Assembly (NCBI GenBank): GCA_017409475.1
Contig: JAFQSP010000004.1
Coordinates: forward strand, 1-36,648
Direction: 5' to 3'
Source: Clostridia bacterium
GTDB lineage: Bacteria; Bacillota; Clostridia; Oscillospirales; Acutalibacteraceae
Length of the DNA: 36,648 bases
The notes beneath the pieces are model-generated. The model saw only the letters and a list, made by a program, of their open reading frames with translations. It was not told the origin of the DNA and made no database searches. Of this stretch, positions 8,009-16,708 are shown piece after piece; the stretch's first letter is position 1, and the number at the start of each line of letters is the position of its first letter. The position numbers were made by a program, and so were the translations under genes.

Positions 8009-9129
8009 TAATCTACTATCCTGCCGTTTTTGATAACGTATTTAATTTCGAAATCGTCGTTTATAATCACGAGGTCGGCGTCCATTCCCTTGTCAATGCG
8101 TCCCTTTTTATCCGCTATGCCGAGTATCCTCGACGGAACGGCAGAAGCGCAATATACCGCATCCTCAAAGGGAATACCGAAGCTCTTTACTGAGCGACGA
8201 ACACACTCGAAAAGCGAATTTACATTTCCATATAAGGTGCCGTTCGTAAGGGTGCATGTACCGTCATTTATGACAACGCGCTGACCCTGAATTTCGTATT
8301 CGCCATCGGGCATTCCGGCCGTGCTGACGTCGTCGCTGATGATACAAATACGTTCCCTGCCGACAAGCTTGTAAACAAGGCGAATTACGCGGCTGTCAAT
8401 ATGCTTTCCGTCGCAGATAAGCTCGACGGTAGCCGAACTGTCGAGTAAAGCTCCAACTGCCCCCGGCTCCCTATGTCCAAGCGGGCTCATCGCGTTAAAA
8501 AGATGGGTTGCGTGGGTGGCTCCCTCATTTATTGCGGCGGCAACAGTATCGGCTTGTGCATTTGTATGACCGATTGAGGCGACAATCCCTCTTTCCCGAA
8601 TTGCCGAAATTCCGTCGAAATTCGCCTTTATTTCAGGAGCAACCGTCATAATTTTTATATTATTCCTCGACCGAGAAATAAACTCGTCAAGCACCCTTTC
8701 GTCAAAGGGTAAAAAGTGCTTTTTATCCATTGCGCCATGACGCTCGGGAGAAATAAACGGTCCCTCCATATTTATACCGACGATTTCGGAGCCACTCGTG
8801 CCCTTTTCGATAGCCGAGCCGAGCGTTTCGAGAGAATTTCGCATAATTTCGGCATCGGTGGTGAGGGTGGTTGCTGCAAAAGAAGTTACGCCGCATTTTA
8901 TAAGCTCACTGCAAACCCTTTGAACCTCGGCAGCAGTTGCTCCCGTAAGGTCGATTCCGCCAAAGCCGTGGATATGCACATCAATCAGCCCGGGAATAAC
9001 CGTCAACCCCGAAATATCGAGGGCTTCACCATCGTCGCCCGAAAAACCAAGCCGTCCGTTTTCGATATACAAATCCATTTCTTCAAGCACAAAATCGCTG
9101 TTAAGAATCTTTCCGCCGGTCAAACGCAT
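8008..9129 (-). CDS. nagA: N-acetylglucosamine-6-phosphate deacetylase
   Basis: This 373-residue amidohydrolase removes acetate from GlcNAc-6-phosphate, giving glucosamine-6-phosphate in amino-sugar and cell-wall recycling. Metal and active-site motifs are in order: HIH (52-54), MEGPF with Glu122, SIGHT with His188, THLFNAMSP with His209, CDGKHID and the catalytic Asp in ISDD (266-267). The length is normal for NagA. It stands alone on the minus strand with its own promoter; no nagB or PTS gene is adjacent. Confidence 0.95.
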   Translation of the reverse strand: MRLTGGKILNSDFVLEEMDLYIENGRLGFSGDDGEALDISGLTVIPGLIDVHIHGFGGIDLTGATAAEVQRVCSELIKCGVTSFAATTLTTDAEIMRNSLETLGSAIEKGTSGSEIVGINMEGPFISPERHGAMDKKHFLPFDERVLDEFISRSRNNIKIMTVAPEIKANFDGISAIRERGIVASIGHTNAQADTVAAAINEGATHATHLFNAMSPLGHREPGAVGALLDSSATVELICDGKHIDSRVIRLVYKLVGRERICIISDDVSTAGMPDGEYEIQGQRVVINDGTCTLTNGTLYGNVNSLFECVRRSVKSFGIPFEDAVYCASAVPSRILGIADKKGRIDKGMDADLVIINDDFEIKYVIKNGRIVD

Positions 9130-9176
9130 AAACTCCCGCCACCTTTTTTTACTTAAGAAGGTTTCATCTAACGAAA

Positions 9177-9205
9177 ATTATACTTCCGCAACCGACGAAA
9201 AGCAA
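9177..9205 (-). promoter_or_regulatory. Promoter of nagA
   Basis: On the minus strand, TTGCTT (9205-9200), a 17-bp spacer and TATAAT (9182-9177) lie about 47 bp before the ATG. A GGGAG site precedes the start. Confidence 0.65.
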
Positions 9206-9244
9206 GAATTTCCGCATTCGTTTTTTGCCATATCACAACGCTTT

Positions 9245-10879
9245 TTATCGGATTGTATAGTATACTTCATTGTCGTAGGAATATCGATGCTTCCACTGCT
9301 CGGATAAAAAGTCCCCGTTATTCTCAATAAATTCGTTCAGCATTTTTTCAGCTCGCATAAAGGGGTAGGAATAACTGCCCAGTCCTTTTATACTGTTCTC
9401 ATTCCTTTCAATGCTGCATCCCTTGCCGGTCTCGACTATTCTGTATTCATAATTTCCATAGAGCAGAGCATCATAAATCATACTCTCAGCTTCAAAAGAC
9501 ATATCTTTATCTTCGCTTAACTTAATAAGATACGGAATTCCTTCAGGGCCTAAATAATAAAGAGCCCTTGTGTCTATCGTCTCGGTCCATCCGTTTTTGT
9601 AAGCGTTATAATTATATTCGCCTATAACCGAATTGATATTAAAACAGCCGAACAAGGTAAGAACAACCGCAAAGGATATCAAAGCCGTTCTAATCACTCT
9701 TACCTTCGATATATAAATACGTACAATCAGGCTTATAAATATTATGCCGAGGGCTATCATAAAGCCGCTTGTACCCACCCTCAATTCTGTCATACCAAGA
9801 GATTTTATGTATAAAACCATTTTTGAAAGGGCGGTTGATATTATAAGCAGGGTGAAAACGGCAATAAACGTACAAAGCGCTTTTATTCCTGCATGAAGTT
9901 TTCCGTCACGCTTTTTGGTGAGAATGAGAACTATAAAAATTATAAGAAAATTCATTGCCGCTATAACCGACATTTCAAAAAATCCTCTTCTGGCATAATC
10001 AGAAACACTAAACTCATAATTTTCGGGCAAAAATCCACTAAACGCGCTGAAAAAATATGCCAACTGTGAAAACAAATATGATAAATAACACAAGGAAATA
10101 ACAGATAAAAATACTCCTACCGTTATCCCTTCCACTCCTGCAAAGTTGCTCTTTTTTCTTTCAGGTAACACCTTCTTTTTAAGACTTAAACCGTAAGAAA
10201 TAATAAAAATAGAAATCACTGCACCGGCAACTATTTTAAATACGGTTGAGACAATATTACCGAAAAACAGCCCAACCATTCCGCTAAAAGCTTCATCAGA
10301 AGAAATTAACAATGGAATAATTACAAACAAAAAGGGTAAGGAAATCAAGCAACCTATAAGAGCTTTGCCGAGCTTTTTGTTTTTATCTCCATCGCCGGAA
10401 AATATTGAAGCAACCGAAACAGAAATACCCGGAATCGCAAGCTCATATATAGGATAAAGTATGTTTGTTATCAAATCAAGGTCGCGCTCTTCCTTTTGTT
10501 CCGAAATAAGACTCGTAAACCATATAAGAGAAAGTATTGTTACAAATATAAAGCTAAAAAAACGAACCCTGCTGTTTGTTGTAAGCGTAAAGCTTAGACA
10601 AACAGCTACCGCAAATATAGCGCAGCATAACGGAAATAATTTTACTTTCGCCTTTCCCGATTTAAAATAGACGGTTAGCATAGTTATTATAAAAATAACG
10701 GATAGGGTCATTCCTATTCGAAATCCGCCCCAAATGCCCAATACCGCAGTTATAACCGATATTATAAAGGCAAAAGCCGAAAAAATATAATCCCTTTTAA
10801 CAAGCTCAAATCTTTCGGGCTTATTATATGGTACATAGACCGTATTAAAACCCGGATTTACAACGTTATTATCATTCAT
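9245..10879 (-). CDS. DUF4173/DUF4153-type integral membrane protein
   Basis: This 544-residue protein has roughly a dozen hydrophobic segments. It carries the family-typical LLISSDEAF motif after a cytoplasmic KNKKLGKAL loop, and a soluble C-terminal tail of about 110 residues (from ALYYLGPEGIPYLIKL). This matches DUF4173-type proteins of unknown function that commonly follow a DUF2975 protein and a YozG-like regulator. Its start lies 2 bp past the regulator's stop, with its RBS (GGAGG) inside that gene, so the two are translationally coupled. The function is unknown. Confidence 0.82.
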   Translation of the reverse strand: MNDNNVVNPGFNTVYVPYNKPERFELVKRDYIFSAFAFIISVITAVLGIWGGFRIGMTLSVIFIITMLTVYFKSGKAKVKLFPLCCAIFAVAVCLSFTLTTNSRVRFFSFIFVTILSLIWFTSLISEQKEERDLDLITNILYPIYELAIPGISVSVASIFSGDGDKNKKLGKALIGCLISLPFLFVIIPLLISSDEAFSGMVGLFFGNIVSTVFKIVAGAVISIFIISYGLSLKKKVLPERKKSNFAGVEGITVGVFLSVISLCYLSYLFSQLAYFFSAFSGFLPENYEFSVSDYARRGFFEMSVIAAMNFLIIFIVLILTKKRDGKLHAGIKALCTFIAVFTLLIISTALSKMVLYIKSLGMTELRVGTSGFMIALGIIFISLIVRIYISKVRVIRTALISFAVVLTLFGCFNINSVIGEYNYNAYKNGWTETIDTRALYYLGPEGIPYLIKLSEDKDMSFEAESMIYDALLYGNYEYRIVETGKGCSIERNENSIKGLGSYSYPFMRAEKMLNEFIENNGDFLSEQWKHRYSYDNEVYYTIR

Positions 10880-10881
10880 GG

Positions 10882-11088
10882 CTATTCCTCCGATACATAT
10901 TTAATTATATCGCCGGGTTGACAATTCAGCTCCCGACAAATACTTTCAAGGGTCGAAAATCTAATTGCTCTTGCCTTTCCTGTTTTGAGCACCGATAAAT
11001 TTGCCTGAGTTATTCCGATTTTCTCGGCAAGTTGAGCAGAGGTCATTTTATTTATAGCTAACATTACATCAAGATTTATTTCTATCAT
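10882..11088 (-). CDS. Small XRE/Cro-type regulator (YozG-like)
   Basis: This 68-residue protein is essentially one helix-turn-helix. Helices MTSAQLAEKIG and TQANLSVLKTGKARAI are followed by STLESICRELNCQPGDIIKY, the standard ending of small Cro/C1 regulators of the YozG type. It sits between the DUF2975 and DUF4173 genes in one operon. It is a likely autoregulator, possibly binding the palindrome at 11643-11659. Confidence 0.9.
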   Translation of the reverse strand: MIEINLDVMLAINKMTSAQLAEKIGITQANLSVLKTGKARAIRFSTLESICRELNCQPGDIIKYVSEE

Positions 11089-11101
11089 TTTTTCTTCTCC
11101 G

Positions 11102-11569
11102 TTATATTGTTAAATCATTTTCTTTTTGTATTTCCACTGCCGACTGCATAACATTTTTAAGTACTCTGAGCAACACTCCGACAAACCCGCCTGACAAAGC
11201 GACAAGCATAAAAGGCATATAGAAAAAACCACCCACAAAAGTAATGGTCCCTATGGCAAAACAGCTCCACGAAACTCCTCTTAACAATTTCGGGTTTTGT
11301 TCAATAAATATATTCCCTGATTTAATATTATTTAACAGTTTTATGAGACGGAAAAAGATTATTCCGCCAAAAACAGCTGAGGGATAAAAACAGGCGGCAA
11401 AGGTTGTTTTTAGGTTAATTAAAGCATCGCCGTCCACATCAAAGCCTCTGTATTCGGTCATATATAAGGTGAAAACCCATGGACCTATAAACAAAAGCAC
11501 CAAAAGCACAGCCGATAAAAACCAACATACAAAAAGAGAAAGGTCCACAGATTTTTTATAATTCCACAT
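11102..11569 (-). CDS. DUF2975 membrane protein
   Basis: This 155-residue protein has four predicted membrane helices (about 10-33, 52-75, 95-117, 118-136), the layout of DUF2975 proteins. These are almost always encoded next to a small YozG-like XRE regulator, as here (13-bp gap). The biochemical role of the family is unknown. It is the first gene of the three-gene operon. Confidence 0.87.
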   Translation of the reverse strand: MWNYKKSVDLSLFVCWFLSAVLLVLLFIGPWVFTLYMTEYRGFDVDGDALINLKTTFAACFYPSAVFGGIIFFRLIKLLNNIKSGNIFIEQNPKLLRGVSWSCFAIGTITFVGGFFYMPFMLVALSGGFVGVLLRVLKNVMQSAVEIQKENDLTI

Positions 11570-11605
11570 AATTATTTCCTCCCGAAAATTTATTTTCCTA
11601 AAACG

Positions 11606-11634
11606 ATAGTAACACGATAATTATTGTTTGTCAA
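11606..11634 (-). promoter_or_regulatory. Promoter of the DUF2975 operon
   Basis: On the minus strand, TTGACA (11634-11629), a 17-bp spacer and TACTAT (11611-11606) lie about 37 bp before the DUF2975 start. Confidence 0.7.
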
Positions 11635-11642
11635 TAATAAAT

Positions 11643-11659
11643 TTATCGATTATCGATAA
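11643..11659. promoter_or_regulatory. Palindromic operator candidate
   Basis: TTATCGATTATCGATAA is a palindrome around a central base pair. It lies just upstream of the DUF2975-operon promoter and about 26 bp before the -35 of the divergent phosphatase gene. It is a candidate site for the XRE regulator at 10882. Confidence 0.5.
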
Positions 11660-11684
11660 TAAATTGCCGAAAAACAATATACGC

Positions 11685-11713
11685 TTGAAACAGCTGATAA
11701 AAAGTGATATATT
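11685..11713 (+). promoter_or_regulatory. Promoter of the phosphatase gene
   Basis: TTGAAA (11685-11690), a 17-bp spacer and TATATT (11708-11713). The leader that follows holds a small hairpin CCCTC/GAGGG near 11745-11758. Confidence 0.6.
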
Positions 11714-11794
11714 GAAAGTATGCAAGGTTGTAAAAATTAGCCTCCCTCTGACGAGGGCTCCAAGGATAAATTAATCTAAAAAAGGAAAATCACT

Positions 11795-12271
11795 ATGACT
11801 AAAATTATGTTCGTCTGCCACGGGAATATTTGCCGTTCGCCGATGGCGGAATTTATATTCAAGGATATGGTTGAGAAAAAGGGGCTATCGGGCGAATTTT
11901 TCATTTCCTCATGCGCCACCAGCACCGAGGAAATATATGGCGGAGTAGGAAACCCTGTTTATCCACCTGCTCGAAAGGAGCTTGCAAAGCACGGTCTTTC
12001 CTGCGACGGAAAGAGAGCCGTCCAAATAAAGCCCTGCGACTACGATAACTACGATTTGCTGGTTGCGATGGACTCGAATAACGTCCGCAATCTTTTAAGA
12101 ATGCTCGGCGACGACAAGCAGAATAAAATCAAAAAGCTGATGAGCTTCACAGACCGAGGCGGCGACGTTGCTGACCCCTGGTACACAGGCAATTTTGAGG
12201 TTACATACCGCGATATTTTCGATGGATGCAAGGCGCTCCTCGATTATCTGATGAAAAACCCGATTGCGTGA
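11795..12271 (+). CDS. Low-molecular-weight protein tyrosine phosphatase
   Basis: This 158-residue cytoplasmic enzyme has the P-loop CHGNICRS at residues 8-15 (nucleophile Cys8, Arg14) and the general acid Asp127 in DPWYTG. It dephosphorylates phosphotyrosine, or possibly phosphoarginine, on proteins; the C-x4-C-R-S of eukaryote-type enzymes appears here as C-H-G-N-I-C-R-S. It is monocistronic, with a weak RBS (AAAGGAAAA) and a strong terminator behind it. Confidence 0.95.
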   Translation: MTKIMFVCHGNICRSPMAEFIFKDMVEKKGLSGEFFISSCATSTEEIYGGVGNPVYPPARKELAKHGLSCDGKRAVQIKPCDYDNYDLLVAMDSNNVRNLLRMLGDDKQNKIKKLMSFTDRGGDVADPWYTGNFEVTYRDIFDGCKALLDYLMKNPIA

Positions 12272-12312
12272 CCAAAGCCCGACCACATGGTAAAAAAACA
12301 AAAACAAATATT

Positions 12313-12351
12313 AAAAAGGGACGGAGTGTGTTTTTCTCCGTCCCTTTTTTC
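12313..12351. terminator. Bidirectional terminator
   Basis: AAAAAGGGACGGAG pairs with CTCCGTCCCTTTTT around a 9-nt loop, between the convergent phosphatase gene and surface-protein gene. Confidence 0.9.
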
Positions 12352-12412
12352 ATCCTTATTCAATTAAGCGAGGGGTTGTTTTTAACCGAGTTCGTTTCTT
12401 TTTAACAAAGGT

Positions 12413-13402
12413 TTATTTCTTTCGCATTGTGATAATGGCAACAATACCAATAGCTATAGCCGCTACAAGAAGGCAGATTATTACAATCATCAGCACAATG
12501 GTTGAACTAATGCCGCTATTGCCGCTTGACGAGGCGGAGTCGGTCGGCTTGGTTAAATCGGTCGGCTGGGTTGAATCGATCGGCTGGGTCGAATCGGTCG
12601 GCTCGGTTGCGCTTATATTTTCAGCCAAATCCTGCTCGGATGAAGCCCCCTTGCTCTCATCCTTTTGCAAAGCGGTTGAGGAAGTTTCATTTTTATCCGC
12701 CTTTACTGTAACGGGGATAACACTTGAATAGGTAATGCCGCCGCTTGATGTTTTTACCATACATACATAGTATCGAATGCCGACCTTACTTGTATCGCAG
12801 GTGATGAAATCGCTGTATTCGCTTTCATCCGTTATCGCCTTTATATCGGCAAGCTTTCCTGTCGAGCTTTCATACCAATGATATGTAAGCTGCTCTCCGT
12901 CAGACGCCTTTGCTATACAGCGAATATCGGTCGCTTCACCCTTTTTTGCGGTAACAGCTGCGGGTACAGAAACTTCGGGAGGCTGCGCTTCCGACTCATC
13001 AACAACGCAGATGGTTACAACGTCGCTTTTCACTTCATTGTGTCCGTCCTCGATAACGCAATAAAGTTTGGCTCCGTCAAGCTCCTTTTCAATTCCGTCA
13101 AAAGCGAAATAGAATGTGTTTTTTTCACGGGAATCACCGTATGTTTCGCCGGCATATACCTCCCAGGGCTGCATTCCATATATACGCTTTGACGTATTAT
13201 AAGTTTTTCCATTATATTCAAGATACCATGTAGCGCTGAGATTACTTCCATCCGCCTTTACCGAATAAAGAACACAGCTGTATTCGGGGTTGTTGGGATT
13301 TTGCGGCTGTAAGGTTATTGTCGGCTGACCTGCCGCATAGGCCGAAAGGGTAATAACCGAAACAAATAAAACGAGAATTAAGCCGATAACAATCTTTTTC
13401 AT
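12413..13402 (-). CDS. Membrane-anchored surface protein with Ig-like domains
   Basis: This 329-residue protein begins with a signal peptide (cleavage near AYAAG, residue 24). Two Ig-like beta domains follow: about 27-135 (ATWYLEYNGKTY ... YCVIEDG) and about 145-235 (TYHWYESSTG ... YYVCMVKTSSGGITYSS). A Ser/Thr/Pro/Asp-rich stalk (about 240-295) carries a six-residue repeat of DSTQPT type, encoded by an 18-bp tandem repeat near 12538-12608. One membrane helix (about 303-325) and the basic end MRKK anchor it with the domains outside. The ligand is unknown. RBS AGGAGG precedes the ATG. Confidence 0.85.
   Translation of the reverse strand: MKKIVIGLILVLFVSVITLSAYAAGQPTITLQPQNPNNPEYSCVLYSVKADGSNLSATWYLEYNGKTYNTSKRIYGMQPWEVYAGETYGDSREKNTFYFAFDGIEKELDGAKLYCVIEDGHNEVKSDVVTICVVDESEAQPPEVSVPAAVTAKKGEATDIRCIAKASDGEQLTYHWYESSTGKLADIKAITDESEYSDFITCDTSKVGIRYYVCMVKTSSGGITYSSVIPVTVKADKNETSSTALQKDESKGASSEQDLAENISATEPTDSTQPIDSTQPTDLTKPTDSASSSGNSGISSTIVLMIVIICLLVAAIAIGIVAIITMRKK
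12538..12608 (-). repeat. 18-bp tandem repeat encoding the stalk
   Basis: Nearly four imperfect copies of an 18-bp unit (plus strand GTCGGCTGGGTTGAATCG type) encode TDSTQP-like hexapeptides in the stalk of the surface protein. Copy number may vary between strains. Confidence 0.75.
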
Positions 13403-13721
13403 AATAAAGTAATTCCTCCTGCTTTTTCACTATGCCGCTTAATTAAGGCTCGGTTGCCTTGACCGAGGTAAAAAGATATGGTAGAATTAAATAAATCAAA
13501 ACCATACATAACGAGTTTAAAGGGGAAACAACGGCTTATCTGCGGCTAATAAAACCGATTTGCCCCTCTCTGTTACAATAATTATACGAAAAATTTATAC
13601 ACAGCACCCCACACTTTTTTATTAAAAAGGGTGGGAAAGAATATTTTTTATTATTGACAATATATTTGTTTGAGGTTGCTGGCTTTTTTTAGAAACAGGG
13701 TCAGCTTAGGGGGATTTAACA
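13403..13721. other. Divergent intergenic region
   Basis: This is 319 bp between divergent genes. It holds the RBS of the Ig-like protein (13415-13420), a hairpin CTCGGT/ACCGAG (13449-13467), AT-rich -10-like boxes near 13574-13588, and a TTGACA at 13654-13659 with no good -10 at 17 bp. No gene is visible. Confidence 0.5.
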
Positions 13722-14825
13722 ATGAAAAAGATTGCTTTTAATATAGCTGCTGCGCTTGTTGCGGCGATTTTTCTTTGCGGCTGTTCATCCGTCGGAGATA
13801 AAGAGGCAAGCCTAACCATAGTTTACGGCGTTGCGGCAATTCTTGCTCTTGTGCTGCTTGCCGGCTACTGCCTTATTGTTCAAAAAAAGGAAAAGTGGCT
13901 TGTTTTTCTGTTTTCGTCGGTTTCGGTTGTAAACTTCGGCTATTATTGGCTTTCGGTTTCCTCCTCGGTCAACAGCGCTCTTATGGCAAACCGTCTTTCC
14001 TATCTCGGCTCAGTGTTTTTGCCGATGTCTATAATGATGATTATCCTCAAAGTTACAAAGCTCGAATATAAAAAATGGGTTCCGATTTTTCTTTTCATCC
14101 TCGGATTTGCTGTTTTTCTCCTTGCGGCAAGCGGCGGAATACTTGACATTTATTATAAGCAGGTTTGGATTGAAAAGGTTGACGGAATTACTATACTCAA
14201 CAAGGTTTATGGCCCGTTACATTCGGTTTATCTTTTCTACCTCTTTTCTTATTTTAGCGCAATGGTCGGTGCAATCAGCTACGCCATTCATAAAAAGAGG
14301 CTTGACTCAACCGTTCATTCAATTATTTTAGCCTTTGCCGTTTTTGTAAATATCGGCGTATGGTTTATCGAGCAGCTTGTCGAAATCGAATTCGAGATTT
14401 TATCAATTTCGTATATAATAAGCGAGCTTTTTTTGCTCGGTCTATATATGCTGCTTCAAGAAAGTGAAAGACGAATCACCCTTTCAAAGCAGGTAACGGG
14501 TGAACAGCTCAGCCGGCTTATAAAAGAAAGTGAAAAAAGTAACAACGAAGAGCAAACGTTGGAGCTTTCGGACGAATTCAAGGTTCAATGCGACCTTTTT
14601 GTTTCGGGGCTGGATTCCCTTACCCAAACCGAAAAGGCGGTTTACAACTACTACGTTGAAGGAAAGAACACCAAAGAAGTTCTCTCAATACTTGATATAA
14701 AAGAAAACACCCTAAAATATCATAACAAGAATATTTACAGCAAGCTTGGCGTTTCGTCACGAAAACAGCTTGTCGAAATGTCAAAAATTCTGAAAACTCT
14801 TGATAAAACGAATAAAAACGGCTAA
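13722..14825 (+). CDS. Membrane-bound LuxR-type regulator with seven-helix sensor
   Basis: This 367-residue protein has a lipobox-like N-terminus (FLCGCSS), then about seven further hydrophobic helices to residue 245 resembling the 7TM sensor domain found at the N-terminus of some histidine kinases. A short linker (246-290) leads to a C-terminal LuxR/GerE helix-turn-helix (about 300-355, LTQTEKAVYNYYVEGKNTKE ... HNKNIYSKLGVSSRKQL). There is no kinase or receiver domain, so it would be a one-component membrane sensor binding DNA directly. The targets are unknown; divergence from the Ig-like gene makes that gene a candidate. The start ATG has a GGGGGA site 8 bp upstream. Confidence 0.85.
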   Translation: MKKIAFNIAAALVAAIFLCGCSSVGDKEASLTIVYGVAAILALVLLAGYCLIVQKKEKWLVFLFSSVSVVNFGYYWLSVSSSVNSALMANRLSYLGSVFLPMSIMMIILKVTKLEYKKWVPIFLFILGFAVFLLAASGGILDIYYKQVWIEKVDGITILNKVYGPLHSVYLFYLFSYFSAMVGAISYAIHKKRLDSTVHSIILAFAVFVNIGVWFIEQLVEIEFEILSISYIISELFLLGLYMLLQESERRITLSKQVTGEQLSRLIKESEKSNNEEQTLELSDEFKVQCDLFVSGLDSLTQTEKAVYNYYVEGKNTKEVLSILDIKENTLKYHNKNIYSKLGVSSRKQLVEMSKILKTLDKTNKNG

Positions 14826-14869
14826 ATAACATAAAATCGGTATAATACGACTTATCATTTGGAGGCAAT

Positions 14870-16282
14870 ATGAGAAAGACGAAAATTGTTTGTACCATCG
14901 GACCCGCAAGTGAAACAGAGGAAACACTAATCGGCCTTTGTAAAGCGGGAATGAACGTTGCCCGACTCAACTTTTCACATAACACACACGAAGACCACAA
15001 GAGGCGCATCGACCTTATCAAAAAGGTAAGAAGCGACCTCAACCTGCCTATTGCGATAATGCTCGACACAAAGGGCCCCGAATACCGAATCAAGACCTTT
15101 GAAAACGGACGGGTTATGCTGAATGACGGCGACAGCTTCACATTTACTACCGAGAACATTATCGGAAACGAAAAAAGAGTTTCGGTCAACTACGAAAAGC
15201 TTACAAATGACCTTTCGATAGGCGACACAATACTGCTTAACAACGGATTACTTTCATTCAAGGTCACCGAGGTTAACGGCGCCGATATTCACACAACCGT
15301 GGTTTGCGGCGGTGAGCTTTCGGACAGAAAGAGTATGAGCTTTCCCGGAAAGGTCATGAAGCAAAAATATCTCTCTGACCAGGATAAAGAGGACATTCGC
15401 TTCGGCATCGAAAACGGGGTTGATTTTATCGCCTGCTCATTCGTTTCGAATAAGCAGGACCTCATTGACGTTCATGATTTTCTCGAAACCCTCGGCGCAA
15501 ACGAGATTGAGCTGATTGCAAAGATTGAAAATCAATCGGGCTTTGACAATATCGAAGAAATATGCAAGCACTGCGACGGAATAATGGTAGCCAGAGGTGA
15601 CATGGGCGTAGAAATCGCCTACGAAATGCTCCCCGCAATTCAGAAAAAGCTAATCACAAAATGCCGCATGCTCGGAAAAAGGGTTATCACCGCTACCGAA
15701 ATGCTCGAATCGATGATTCATAATCCCCGACCGACACGAGCCGAAATTTCCGACGTTGCAAACGCCGTTTATGACGGGACAAGCGCCATCATGCTTTCGG
15801 GCGAAACGGCGGCCGGAAAATATCCCGTTCAGGCGGTTGAATCGATGGCAAAAATTGCCGAAACAACCGAACGCAACATTAATTATAAAAAGCGCTTTCA
15901 TAACGCCGAATTCGAAACACGAAACACTGTTGACGCAATTTCTCACGCTACCTGCGGAATGGCAATCGACATTGATGCCGTTGCTATCGTCGCCTGCTCA
16001 CTTTCGGGTATGACGGCACGAATGGTTTCGCGATTCCGCTCACCCGTTGATATAATCGGTCTCACCACCGACGAAACAACCTGGCGAAAGCTTGCTCTTT
16101 CATGGGGCGTTATCCCCGCAATTTGCGAAAAGTTCAGCTCAACCGACGTACTTTTTTACACCGCAAAGAAAATTGCGGAAAAGGAACTGCACCTTAAACC
16201 CAATGACAAAATTGTAATAACCGGCGGCGTTACAACCGGCGAATCGGGCAACACCAATCTTATCAAAATCGAGGTTATCTAA
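14870..16282 (+). CDS. pyk: Pyruvate kinase
   Basis: This 470-residue glycolytic enzyme transfers phosphate from phosphoenolpyruvate to ADP. Visible motifs: KIVCTIGPAS at the start, NVARLNFSHN, the B-domain entry LDTKGPEYRIK, KIENQSGFDNIEEI with the catalytic Lys, MVARGDMGVEI, and the PRPTRAEISDVANAVYDGT signature leading to MLSGETAAGKYP. A C-terminal regulatory domain is present (to 470), but the extra PEP-utiliser-like tail of Bacillus enzymes is absent. GGAGG precedes the ATG; a TATAAT at 14841-14846 may be its -10 with a poor -35. A small XRE gene follows 1 bp later. Confidence 0.97.
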   Translation: MRKTKIVCTIGPASETEETLIGLCKAGMNVARLNFSHNTHEDHKRRIDLIKKVRSDLNLPIAIMLDTKGPEYRIKTFENGRVMLNDGDSFTFTTENIIGNEKRVSVNYEKLTNDLSIGDTILLNNGLLSFKVTEVNGADIHTTVVCGGELSDRKSMSFPGKVMKQKYLSDQDKEDIRFGIENGVDFIACSFVSNKQDLIDVHDFLETLGANEIELIAKIENQSGFDNIEEICKHCDGIMVARGDMGVEIAYEMLPAIQKKLITKCRMLGKRVITATEMLESMIHNPRPTRAEISDVANAVYDGTSAIMLSGETAAGKYPVQAVESMAKIAETTERNINYKKRFHNAEFETRNTVDAISHATCGMAIDIDAVAIVACSLSGMTARMVSRFRSPVDIIGLTTDETTWRKLALSWGVIPAICEKFSSTDVLFYTAKKIAEKELHLKPNDKIVITGGVTTGESGNTNLIKIEVI

Positions 16283-16283
16283 C

Positions 16284-16526
16284 GTGAAGTTAAACGAAGC
16301 CGTTTCAAAAAGAATAACCGAGCTTTGCAAACAAAGAAACATGACTCAATATTCGCTTTCTCTTAAAAGCGGAGTTTCTCAATCCACTCTCAGCACCATA
16401 ATTAACTGCACCTTCCCCAGTGTTAAGCTACGCATTATTTATGAGATTTGTGAGGGCTTTGAGATTACTCTTCGCGAATTCTTTGATTCTCCTCTCTTTG
16501 TCAGGGAAAATATTATTGATGATTAA
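16284..16526 (+). CDS. XRE-type regulator coupled to pyk
   Basis: This 80-residue helix-turn-helix protein (MTQYSLSLKSGVSQSTLSTI with SVKLRIIYEICEGFEITLREFF) is of the small Cro/C1 type. The start is GTG, one base past the pyk stop; the RBS (GAGG) lies in the last codons of pyk, so translation is coupled. Inference: it may sense or tune glycolytic gene expression. A strong terminator closes the two-gene unit. Confidence 0.88.
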   Translation: MKLNEAVSKRITELCKQRNMTQYSLSLKSGVSQSTLSTIINCTFPSVKLRIIYEICEGFEITLREFFDSPLFVRENIIDD

Positions 16527-16548
16527 CAAATTGCGTATATCATTAAAC

Positions 16549-16599
16549 AAAACGCCACCCTGAAAAGAACGCTACTGTTCTTTTCAGGGTGGCGTTTTA
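16549..16599 (+). terminator. Terminator of pyk-XRE unit
   Basis: A near-perfect long stem, AACGCCACCCTGAAAAGAAC with its complement around a 6-nt loop, is followed by TTTTAT. Confidence 0.93.
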
Positions 16600-16673
16600 T
16601 ATATTGATATTCCGTACAATTTGCGCTTTTTCTTGTGGCGAATATTGTGACAAAAGACAATTTTTTCAGCAAC

Positions 16674-16702
16674 TTGCAATATTAAATTTAATTTGCTATA
16701 AT
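16674..16702 (+). promoter_or_regulatory. Promoter of the aminopeptidase gene
   Basis: TTGCAA (16674-16679), a 17-bp spacer and TATAAT (16697-16702). The transcript would have an untranslated leader of about 210 nt. Confidence 0.8.
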
Positions 16703-16708
16703 AGTAAT

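Noticed and set aside
12538-12608. Short tandem repeats as a CRISPR array
   Set aside because: The 18-bp units abut without spacers and are in frame in a coding stalk region.
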